A stretch of 58,383 bases of DNA from Rhodobacterales bacterium (lineage in GTDB: Bacteria > Pseudomonadota > Alphaproteobacteria > Rhodobacterales > Rhodobacteraceae): NCBI GenBank assembly GCA_003228875.1, contig QIGK01000139.1, positions 1-58,383 on the forward strand. Direction: 5' to 3'. Shown here piece by piece: positions 24,450-31,868 of the stretch. Under the pieces are notes generated by a model. The model had not been told where the DNA came from. It was given only the letters and a program-made list of their open reading frames with translations, and did no database searches. The position numbers and the translations under genes were made by a program. Every line of letters starts with the position of its first letter. The first letter of the stretch is position 1.

Positions 24450-25712
24450 ATGCAAACCAACTTTAGCTCCGATCAATTAAAAGATAACGGCATTAAGCGC
24501 GCTGATGAAATCCTGCGCAAATGTATTCATTGTGGGTTTTGCACAGCCACTTGCCCAACCTATCAATTGCTGGGGGATGAACTCGACAGCCCGCGCGGGC
24601 GGATTTATTTGATCAAGGATATGCTGGAAAATGACCGTCCGGCAGATGAAAAAACCGTTAAACATATTGATCGCTGCCTGAGTTGTCTGGCCTGCATGAC
24701 AACCTGCCCGTCAGGGGTGCATTACATGCATCTGGTGGATCTGGCCCGCGAACATATTGAAAAAACCTATAAACGACCATGGTTTGATCGGGGGATGCGC
24801 TGGGTATTGTCCCAAATATTGCCCTATCCGACACGGTTTCGCGCGGCTATTCTTGGGGCATGGGCTGCCAAACCTTTTCGCTTTGCGCTGCCATCCAAAT
24901 TGAAAGCTATGGTTGATTTTGCACCCAAAAAGCTGCCAACCCCCAGCCCTGTTGACCGCCCGCAAACCTTTGCCCCCAAAGGCCAGAAAATCCGTCGTGT
25001 GGCGTTGTTGTCGGGCTGTGCGCAAACCGCGCTGGATACCGATATTAACGAGGCCACCATTCGGCTACTAACTCGCCACGGCGTTGAAGTTGTGATCGCC
25101 AAAGGCATGGGCTGTTGCGGCGCGGTCACTCATCATATGGGCAAAACCGATGCCAGCCATAAATCAGCGGCAGCCAATATTAAGGCATGGAAATTGGCGG
25201 ATGTAGACGCGGTTGTGATCAATACATCCGGCTGTGGCACTACCGTTAAGGATTACGGCTATATGTTTCGCGACAGCGATCTGGCGGCGGATGCTGCCGA
25301 AATTGCTGGCAAAACCTTTGATATTTCCGAATTGATGGAAGAAATTGGCATCAAGGGCGATATGGATTTGAAGGTGGCTTATCATGCGGCCTGTTCCTTG
25401 CAACATGGTCAGCAGATCAAGGACGCACCAAAAAACCTGCTGCGCAAGGCTGGGTTTACGGTGCTGGAACCAAGCGATGCGCATTTATGTTGTGGGTCGG
25501 CTGGCACTTATAATCTGATGCAGCCCGAATTGGCGGGCCAACTGGGGGCGGGCAAGGTTGCCACGCTGGAGGCTCTGACGCCGGATGTGATCGCGGCGGG
25601 CAATATCGGTTGCATGATGCAGATCGGTGCTGGCACCGATATTCCGGTAATTCACACGGTTGAATTGCTGGATTGGGCCACCGGCGGGCCGAAGCCTGCA
25701 AAAATGGGATAG
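24450..25712 (+). CDS. Glycolate oxidase iron-sulfur subunit GlcF
   Basis: A 420-residue protein with two [4Fe-4S] motifs, CIHCGFCTATCP (about residues 25-36) and CLSCLACMTTCP (about 75-86), and two CCG domains (MGCCGAVTHHMG and LCCGSAGTYNLM). These define GlcF/heterodisulfide-reductase-like electron transfer subunits. It carries electrons from GlcDE towards quinone at the membrane. The ATG follows the glcE stop without a gap. This is the last gene of the glycolate block; the next gene (rmuC) is 54 bp away and functionally unrelated. Confidence 0.92.
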   Translation: MQTNFSSDQLKDNGIKRADEILRKCIHCGFCTATCPTYQLLGDELDSPRGRIYLIKDMLENDRPADEKTVKHIDRCLSCLACMTTCPSGVHYMHLVDLAREHIEKTYKRPWFDRGMRWVLSQILPYPTRFRAAILGAWAAKPFRFALPSKLKAMVDFAPKKLPTPSPVDRPQTFAPKGQKIRRVALLSGCAQTALDTDINEATIRLLTRHGVEVVIAKGMGCCGAVTHHMGKTDASHKSAAANIKAWKLADVDAVVINTSGCGTTVKDYGYMFRDSDLAADAAEIAGKTFDISELMEEIGIKGDMDLKVAYHAACSLQHGQQIKDAPKNLLRKAGFTVLEPSDAHLCCGSAGTYNLMQPELAGQLGAGKVATLEALTPDVIAAGNIGCMMQIGAGTDIPVIHTVELLDWATGGPKPAKMG

Positions 25713-25766
25713 GCATTCCGCCGGTTTTCGCGTAATCAGGCCTAACTGAAACACGCAGGCACCCCT

Positions 25767-27200
25767 ATGATTGATCAATATCTGGAACTGATACGCCAAT
25801 ATCCCGATTATATCCTGATGGCACTGGCATTTGTGGTGCTTATTGCGCTGATGCTTTTTGTCTGGCGGCGTGCGGGGTTGGCGGGCCGTGCTGGCGATGA
25901 AAACCGCAATCTGGCGAAGCAACTGGAAGAACAGATGCTGATTGCCAAAAATCTGGCCTCGGAATTGCGCGAAAACCATGGGCAATTGGCAGGGCTGCAA
26001 GCGTTGGAGCCGCAACGGGAATTGCAGGCGGCAGAACTGGTCCAAGCGCGCGAGGCTTTGGCCAAATGGCAGGCCGAAAATGCACGGCTGCACGAGGAAT
26101 TACGCCAGCAAAAGCTGGCATCAGAAACCAACGCCGAATTGCTGACCAAAACCGGCGATGATTTGCGGGCCGAGTTTAAATTGCTGGCAGGGCAGGTGAT
26201 GGAAACCCACGGCGAACAATTCGAGAAATCCAACGCGGAGCGGCTGGCGCAAACTTTGGCCCCGCTAAAGGACCATATCGGCAAGTTTGAAATCGAATTG
26301 CGCAGCGTTCACGAAGCGGCGGGAAAAGACCGTGCTGCGCTGAAATCTGAGATCGAAACCCTGACCAAACGGTCGCTTGAAGTCTCGACCGAGGCCCATA
26401 ACCTGACGCAGGCGCTTAAGGGCGACCAGCAAAAACAAGGCGCATGGGGGGAGATGGTTTTGGCCTCGATCCTTGAACGCTCGGGTCTGCGCGAGGGGGA
26501 GGAATTTGAAACTCAGGCCCATCACCGCAGCGACGAGGGTCGAAGCCTGCGCCCCGATGTGGTGGTTAATCTGCCTGGCGGGCGGCGCTTGGTGGTGGAT
26601 AGCAAAGTTTCGCTGGTGGCGTATGAACGCGCGGTTGCGGCTGAAAATGACACAGCGCGACTGGTGGATATGAAGGCGCATGTTACTTCGGTCAAAACCC
26701 ATATTGATACGCTTTCGGCCAAGAAATATCATCAACTTGATGATGGTTCGGTGGATTATGTGATTATGTTTATGCCCATTGAAAGCGCCTTTTCAGAGGC
26801 GGTGCGGGCCAACCCCGATCTGGCCCTGTATGCAGCAGAAAAAAATGTGGTGATTGCATCGCCAACCAACCTGATGGTGGCATTAAAAACCGTGGAAAAC
26901 CTGTGGTCGGTGGAGCGGCGCAACAAAAATGCGCTGGAAATCGCGCGACAGGCGGGCACGCTTTACGATAAATTCGCTGGTTTTATTGAAAATCTGGAAG
27001 ATGTCGGGTATCGGTTAGAGCAGGCGCAAGCGGCGCAGGACGAGGCCATGAAAAAGCTGACCACGGGGCGGGGGAACTTGACTGACAAGGTTGAAACGTT
27101 GAAAAAGCTCGGGGCGAAAACAGAAAAACAAATCAGCGTTGAATTTGATTCCGTCCAAAGCGCGGCTTTGGACGATGATTCAGATGTGTCTGAAGGGTAA
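25767..27200 (+). CDS. DNA recombination protein RmuC
   Basis: A 477-residue protein with an N-terminal membrane helix (about residues 15-33), a long coiled coil (about 40-200) and the RmuC nuclease-like domain (GAWGEMVLASILERSGLREG, then RRLVVDSKVSLVAYERA and YVIMFMPIESAFSEAV). RmuC proteins limit DNA inversions at short repeats and are thought to act as nucleases; the VDSK motif fits a PD-(D/E)XK-type fold. Length and domain order are normal. Confidence 0.88.
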   Translation: MIDQYLELIRQYPDYILMALAFVVLIALMLFVWRRAGLAGRAGDENRNLAKQLEEQMLIAKNLASELRENHGQLAGLQALEPQRELQAAELVQAREALAKWQAENARLHEELRQQKLASETNAELLTKTGDDLRAEFKLLAGQVMETHGEQFEKSNAERLAQTLAPLKDHIGKFEIELRSVHEAAGKDRAALKSEIETLTKRSLEVSTEAHNLTQALKGDQQKQGAWGEMVLASILERSGLREGEEFETQAHHRSDEGRSLRPDVVVNLPGGRRLVVDSKVSLVAYERAVAAENDTARLVDMKAHVTSVKTHIDTLSAKKYHQLDDGSVDYVIMFMPIESAFSEAVRANPDLALYAAEKNVVIASPTNLMVALKTVENLWSVERRNKNALEIARQAGTLYDKFAGFIENLEDVGYRLEQAQAAQDEAMKKLTTGRGNLTDKVETLKKLGAKTEKQISVEFDSVQSAALDDDSDVSEG

Positions 27201-27221
27201 TGCCTGATCGGTTTTCAAGGG

Positions 27222-27248
27222 GTTGAAACCGCAAAAATCATCCTTAGG
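27222..27248 (+). promoter_or_regulatory. Candidate RpoH promoter of the Hsp20 gene
   Basis: GTTGAAA (27222-27228) and CCTTAGG (27242-27248) separated by 13 bases resemble a heat-shock sigma-32 promoter (CTTGAAA and CCCATNT). The -10 match is weak. Confidence 0.35.
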
Positions 27249-27254
27249 TCTTTA

Positions 27255-27341
27255 ACATCAAGCGCCAAACGGGCTTGATATTCAACTGGCCTGTCCTTTT
27301 GGAAGGCCGAAATTTGTGTCGCTTTTAAAAGGATACCTGAC
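27255..27341 (+). promoter_or_regulatory. ROSE-like RNA thermometer in the Hsp20 leader
   Basis: Three successive stem-loops precede the start: ATCAAGC/GCTTGAT, GGCCTgTCC-TTTT-GGAAGGCC, and a weak final stem in which GTGTCGCTTTT pairs with AAAAGGATAC. The last one buries the Shine-Dalgarno AAGGA and has an unpaired G next to the UCGCU motif, the hallmark of ROSE elements that melt on heat shock in alphaproteobacterial small heat-shock genes. Confidence 0.55.
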
Positions 27342-27800
27342 ATGCGAAATTTTGATTTTTCCCCGCTTTACCGTTACCGCACCAGCATTGGCTTTGACCG
27401 CTTGGCCAATATCATGGATACGGTTACACGCGCTGACAGTGGCGGTTCCAGTTACCCCCCTTATAACATTGAAAAAACCGATGATGATTCTTACCGGATC
27501 AGCATTGCCGTGGCCGGATTTGCCGAGGACGAGCTGAACATCGAGGCTCGCGACGGGCAATTGGTGATCTCGGGCAAAAAAGCCGATTCCGAGGATGACG
27601 TGCAATATCTGCATCGCGGTATTGCCAACCGCGCTTTTGAAAAACGGTTCCAGCTGGCTGACCATGTGCGCGCCACCGATGCCACAACCGAAAACGGTTT
27701 GCTGCACGTAGATCTGGTGCGCGAAGTGCCCGAGGCGTTAAAGCCACGCCGCATTGAAATTGCCAGCAACGCGCCGGAACAGGTGACGGTTGAGGCTTAA
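27342..27800 (+). CDS. Small heat-shock protein (Hsp20/IbpA family)
   Basis: A 152-residue chaperone that holds unfolding proteins for refolding. An N-terminal region (RNFDFSPLYRYRTSIGFDRL) resembles IbpA-type sHsps. The alpha-crystallin domain spans about residues 38-130 (PPYNIEKTDDDSYRISIAVA, and ENGLLHVDLVRE for the conserved GxLxVxL strand). The short tail has RRIEI, in the place of the IxI/V anchor. The gene stands alone between a ROSE-like leader and a strong terminator. Confidence 0.9.
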   Translation: MRNFDFSPLYRYRTSIGFDRLANIMDTVTRADSGGSSYPPYNIEKTDDDSYRISIAVAGFAEDELNIEARDGQLVISGKKADSEDDVQYLHRGIANRAFEKRFQLADHVRATDATTENGLLHVDLVREVPEALKPRRIEIASNAPEQVTVEA

Positions 27801-27823
27801 TCCCGAAATTTGAAAACAGTGTA

Positions 27824-27852
27824 AAAAGGGCGTTTCAGACGCCCTTTTTTTG
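27824..27852 (+). terminator. Rho-independent terminator after the Hsp20 gene
   Basis: AAAAAGGGCGT-TTCAG-ACGCCCTTTTTTT: a GC-rich stem with a long T run directly downstream of the Hsp20 stop. Confidence 0.85.
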
Positions 27853-27894
27853 TTGTATCTCTGACACGAAGAACAGGATCGGGAAGCAAACTTA

Positions 27895-29070
27895 ATGGCA
27901 AATGCAGTGGTAATTGGCGGCGGCCCTGCCGGTTTGATGGCAGCAGAAATGCTTGCAGATGCGGGCCACGAGGTAGCGGTTGTTGATGCGAAACCCACCG
28001 TTGGCCGCAAGCTGTTAATGGCGGGTAAATCTGGCCTGAACCTGACCAAAAACGAACCGGCAGACTCGTTTTTTGCGGCTTATGGAGATGCGGAAAGCTG
28101 GCTGGAACCTATTTTACAAGGGTTTCACCCCGCAGATGTGATTGAATGGGCTGAGGGTTTGGGGCAGTCGGTTTTTACCGGTTCCAGCGGGCGGGTGTTT
28201 CCTGATGTTATGAAAGCTTCGCCTTTGCTGCGCGCATGGCTTGACCGGTTGCGGGGCAAAAACGTGGTGTTTCGCAATGGCTGGCGCTGGGTTGGCGGCA
28301 CAGAATTTGATACAGCAGAAGGGCGTCAGAGTTTACCTGCGGATGTAACTGTATTGGCGTTGGGTGGGGCAAGCTGGGCTCGGCTTGGGTCTGACGGGTT
28401 GTGGGCTGAACATTTCAACCCCAACGAGTTGGCCACCTTTCAACCTGCAAATATGGGGTTTATGGTCGATTGGTCGAATTATATGAAACCGGTATTTGGC
28501 CAGCCGGTCAAACCGGTGCGCATCAGCATTGGCGAACATTCGGTTCTGGGCGAATTTATTATTTCTAAAACCGGCGTTGAGGGCGGCGCGATTTATTCGC
28601 TGTCAAAACCTCTGCGTGAGGCCATGACATCAAACGGCGTCACCCTGATGCTGGACCTGTTTCCCGATATTAATATCAGTAAGCTTAAGGGTAAAATGTC
28701 CGCCCCGCGCGGCAAATCTAGTCTGAGTAATTATCTGCGAAAATCGGTGGGGCTAAGCGGCGCAAAGATGGCTTTGTTTAATGAATCACGCCTCAAGACC
28801 AGCAAACAGCCCTATGAACTGGCGGCAAAAATGAAAGCTTTGCCAATTGTGCTGCAAGGCCCGCGCCCGATTGACGAGGCGATTTCAACCGCTGGCGGGG
28901 TGAAACAGACAGCCCTGACTGACGCCTTGATGCTAAAATCCCGCAAGGGTGTGTTTTGTGCAGGCGAGATGCTGGATTGGGAAGCCCCGACAGGGGGCTA
29001 TTTGCTGAATGCTTGTCTGGCAACGGGGCGACATGCAGGGCTGGCGGCGGTTAAATACCTAAGCGCTTAA
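27895..29070 (+). CDS. HI0933/BaiN-like FAD-dependent oxidoreductase
   Basis: A 391-residue flavoprotein. The N-terminal Rossmann motif is VVIGGGPAGLMAAEMLADAG, followed by GRKLLMAGKSGLNLTKN, characteristic of the HI0933-like (TIGR03862) family. The C-terminus has GVFCAGEMLDWEAPTGGYLL, the second FAD contact. The biochemical reaction of this subfamily is not established. It stands alone after the Hsp20 terminator, with a weak hairpin (AGGGTA/TACCCT at 29101-29118) after its stop. Confidence 0.8.
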   Translation: MANAVVIGGGPAGLMAAEMLADAGHEVAVVDAKPTVGRKLLMAGKSGLNLTKNEPADSFFAAYGDAESWLEPILQGFHPADVIEWAEGLGQSVFTGSSGRVFPDVMKASPLLRAWLDRLRGKNVVFRNGWRWVGGTEFDTAEGRQSLPADVTVLALGGASWARLGSDGLWAEHFNPNELATFQPANMGFMVDWSNYMKPVFGQPVKPVRISIGEHSVLGEFIISKTGVEGGAIYSLSKPLREAMTSNGVTLMLDLFPDINISKLKGKMSAPRGKSSLSNYLRKSVGLSGAKMALFNESRLKTSKQPYELAAKMKALPIVLQGPRPIDEAISTAGGVKQTALTDALMLKSRKGVFCAGEMLDWEAPTGGYLLNACLATGRHAGLAAVKYLSA

Positions 29071-29133
29071 ATAATTATGTTGAAGTCATTTGAATCTGCT
29101 AGGGTAAAAACCTACCCTTTTAGGAGCTTATAA

Positions 29134-29763
29134 ATGTCTGACGATACCCCGGTTATTGAACTGCGTGAAAATGGCCCTTTGCTGGCAAAAAATATTGATG
29201 TTCTTGTTCTTGCGGATGGCAGTGCGGCTGAGGCCAAGGCCGTTCGCGGCTTGTGTCGCTGTGGGGCCTCGCAAAACAAGCCCTATTGTGATGGCAGTCA
29301 TTCCAAGGTCGGGTTTGAGGGGGGCGGACAGGATGTTAGTTCGCTTGATAAAACGTATTCGTATGAAAATGATGGCATTACCGTGCAATTCAATAAATTG
29401 TTATGCTCACATGCGAAGGAATGTGTTAAAAACGCGCCGCAAGTTTTTAACACCAAAATGCGCCCATGGGTGCAATTTGGTGAAAGTGATCTTGACTCCA
29501 TTACAAAAGCGGTTGCCAATTGCCCGTCAGGGGCGTTGAGCTTGACCACACCATCCCAAACCCGCGATTGGTTGCGCGATGATGTGGTGGAAATCAGGGT
29601 TGAGAAAAACGGACCATTGCGGGTTAAAAATGTACCGATCCCCAATGATCATTGGGCAGATGGCCAAAGCCCGCAGCAATATGTGCTGTGCAGGTGCGGG
29701 TTGTCCGGCAATAAACCGTTTTGTGACGGCAGCCATCTGGACCAAGGCTGGACCGAGGATTAA
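29134..29763 (+). CDS. CDGSH iron-sulfur protein with central [4Fe-4S] mono-cluster domain
   Basis: A 209-residue protein with two CDGSH zinc-finger-type [2Fe-2S] sites, CRCGASQNKPYCDGSHSKVG (about residues 41-60) and CRCGLSGNKPFCDGSHLDQG (about 186-205). Between them is a ferredoxin-like Fer4_19 domain with LCSHAKECVKNAPQVF and ANCPSGALS. Each CDGSH site has the C-x-C...C...H ligand set. A role in electron transfer or redox sensing is likely but not specific. The ribosome-binding site is TAGGAG. It is a single gene that converges on the GST gene. Confidence 0.85.
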   Translation: MSDDTPVIELRENGPLLAKNIDVLVLADGSAAEAKAVRGLCRCGASQNKPYCDGSHSKVGFEGGGQDVSSLDKTYSYENDGITVQFNKLLCSHAKECVKNAPQVFNTKMRPWVQFGESDLDSITKAVANCPSGALSLTTPSQTRDWLRDDVVEIRVEKNGPLRVKNVPIPNDHWADGQSPQQYVLCRCGLSGNKPFCDGSHLDQGWTED

Positions 29764-29775
29764 TGGTGCCTTGCC

Positions 29776-30369
29776 TTAGGCTGATTTTACCAAAGCACGC
29801 TTAAGCGCTGGCCTTGAGCGCACCCTGTCAAAATAATCTCCCAGCTTGCCTTCGGGCAGGTCATATTTGATGTTTTTGGCCCAGCCCGCGCAATGGCCGA
29901 TTAAAATGTCTGGCACAGTGATTTTATCCCCCATGACAAATTCATTATCCCCCAAACGGGTTTCTAAGGTTTTCATGGCGCGTTTGAATTCCGCCTTGGC
30001 GGTTTCTTTTACCGCAGGCACGCGCAGTTTTTCAGGCAAAACAAAGCTGTGCTTTCCGGCGGTCCATAATGGCCCGTCTATTTCATCCAGCGCAAAATGG
30101 GTGAAACTGTCTTGGATGCCGCGTTGAATGGTTCCGGCTTTATAAGTTAGGTTTTCATGGCGATCCGCTAGAAATTGCATGATGGCAACCGAATCCAGCA
30201 TGGTGGTGCCGTCAACAATTAAGGCAGGCACTTTGCCTGACGGGTTAACTGCCTTGATTTCATTACTATGGGGGCCGTGGGCAAGGATTTCGTACTCCTG
30301 CCCCAACTCCTCCAACATCCAGAAAACCCGGATTGACCGAGAACGCGCGGTGCCGATAACCTGATACAT
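29776..30369 (-). CDS. Glutathione S-transferase family protein
   Basis: A 197-residue two-domain GST-like protein. The N-terminal thioredoxin fold contains RSRSIRVFWMLEELG and NPSGKVPALIVDG with the conserved cis-proline and the TMLDSVAIMQFL glutathione-binding segment; the C-terminal helical domain contains FVMGDKITVPDILIGHCAGW, the N-capping box. The substrate is unknown. The ribosome-binding site is AAGGAA. It is downstream of holA on the same strand, 9 bp away, and probably in the leuS-lptE-holA transcript. Confidence 0.85.
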   Translation of the reverse strand: MYQVIGTARSRSIRVFWMLEELGQEYEILAHGPHSNEIKAVNPSGKVPALIVDGTTMLDSVAIMQFLADRHENLTYKAGTIQRGIQDSFTHFALDEIDGPLWTAGKHSFVLPEKLRVPAVKETAKAEFKRAMKTLETRLGDNEFVMGDKITVPDILIGHCAGWAKNIKYDLPEGKLGDYFDRVRSRPALKRALVKSA

Positions 30370-30378
30370 TATATTTCC

Positions 30379-31380
30379 TTAGCTGGGGCGCATCATGGAG
30401 ATGCGGATAAAACTGCGTTCGGTTGCGGCAAAGGCCGGAACGGGCTGCGAGGAACGTAACATAAGATCGGTTTCCATCAAGACCTCCAGCGCTTTTTCCA
30501 ACCGTTGCGTGCCCCAGCCACGGATTTGTCGGGTCATCTGGTCGCGGCGCGGGCCAAATACCGGCGGGCGGGCGTTTGAAAGCGCGTTTTGCGGGCTATC
30601 GCCAGAACTGGCCGCGGCGTGAAGCTGGCGAAAATGGCGGGTGGCGGCGATGCATAATGTGGTCGGGTTAACGCCTTGGCCCGCCAGCCTTTGCATTTGC
30701 GGGCCAATGCGTTGGGGCTGTCCGTCAGCCATGTCGCGGATCACATCATCCATGGCTGCATCGGTAACTGCGGGGGCACAATTGGTGATGTCCTCGCTGG
30801 AAACCGGGTCGTTTTGGTTCAGGGTATACAGTGATATTTTTTCAACCGTTTGGGCAAAATCGCCGGGATCAAGGGCTTGGCCAAGGGTGATAATATCTTG
30901 CATGGCGTCAGGGGTTAGATTGACTAATTCAATTTCTGCGCGCCCGGGCGGGTCTGCATAAATGGCGATTGCATAAGCGTTACGCGCTGATTCAAAGGCT
31001 TTGCGCAGTTTTGAGCGGGCGTTAAGCTGGCCAGCGGTGGCCACCAGAATGGCATCCCCTTGTTGCCAGTCTTGCAGCGCTATTTCAACGGATTTGGTGG
31101 TGGCGTCTGTCAGACCCTCAATCAGCACCACGTGCTGGCCGGGGAAAAAGCCGCTGGCTTTTAGACCATCAATCAATTCAGCGGCAGATTTGCGCAAACT
31201 GGCGGCATCCACCCGGGTGAGCCGCATTTCTTCGTCACCCTTGGGGCCAAGCAAGTTATCCACAAGGGTTTTTCGTTTTAAGGATATGCGCATGGCATCG
31301 GGGCCAAACAATAAAATAGCGGCTTTGGACAGGTCTGGTCTGTCAAAAAACCCGACAGAATCCCGCGCTGACAGCTTCAT
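30379..31380 (-). CDS. DNA polymerase III subunit delta (HolA)
   Basis: A 333-residue clamp-loader subunit that opens the sliding clamp during replication. Recognised from the order leuS-lptE-holA and from segments such as VVLIEGLTDATTKSVEIALQ, LVATAGQLNARSKLRKAFE and the C-terminal MRSSQPVPAFAATERSFIRI. Its start overlaps the lptE stop (ATGA), a conserved arrangement. Confidence 0.85.
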   Translation of the reverse strand: MKLSARDSVGFFDRPDLSKAAILLFGPDAMRISLKRKTLVDNLLGPKGDEEMRLTRVDAASLRKSAAELIDGLKASGFFPGQHVVLIEGLTDATTKSVEIALQDWQQGDAILVATAGQLNARSKLRKAFESARNAYAIAIYADPPGRAEIELVNLTPDAMQDIITLGQALDPGDFAQTVEKISLYTLNQNDPVSSEDITNCAPAVTDAAMDDVIRDMADGQPQRIGPQMQRLAGQGVNPTTLCIAATRHFRQLHAAASSGDSPQNALSNARPPVFGPRRDQMTRQIRGWGTQRLEKALEVLMETDLMLRSSQPVPAFAATERSFIRISMMRPS

Positions 31381-31868
31381 TGCACAAAGCTGTTAGCGCT
31401 GCTAGCGATGCGCGTGGCGATCTGGTCAGCCAAAGCCACAGCCAAACGCCGGTTGGCGTCGCGTTCCGAAACAAAAGTGGCAAAAGCGGTGGCCGTGGCG
31501 CTATAGGCGGTGAAAGAGCGCACAATATCGGTCAATACAAGATTGCTATCCTCAATGCGGGTCAGGGCAAAGTCGGCTTCGGCCGTTAGGTTAAAGCGGG
31601 TGATCGAGTTGTCTTGGGTAATCGCCAGACCCACCGAATTGACCGAGATAATCACATCAAGCTGGTAAAGCGGTTGGTCGGCGCGGCCCAGCCTGTCTTC
31701 TAACCGTTCATTAAATTCAAAGCCCATGCGGTCATCAAACGGACCCAGCGCAATTTTGCCGATTAGCGATTCGGCGGCAGTGCCACGGCCAAATATCGGC
31801 GTAAAACCACAAGCGCCGAGCGCCAGCGGCGCCAGTATCAGGAAATTTCGGCGGTTATATAACGACAT
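31377..31868 (-). CDS. LPS-assembly lipoprotein LptE
   Basis: A 163-residue lipoprotein. The signal peptide ends in a lipobox (LALGACGF), with the acylated cysteine near residue 20. LptE plugs the LptD barrel and assists lipopolysaccharide insertion in the outer membrane. Downstream sequence includes [20 protein letters not shown], usual for this divergent family. It overlaps leuS by 14 bp and holA by 4 bp. Confidence 0.82.
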   Translation of the reverse strand: MSLYNRRNFLILAPLALGACGFTPIFGRGTAAESLIGKIALGPFDDRMGFEFNERLEDRLGRADQPLYQLDVIISVNSVGLAITQDNSITRFNLTAEADFALTRIEDSNLVLTDIVRSFTAYSATATAFATFVSERDANRRLAVALADQIATRIASSANSFVQ

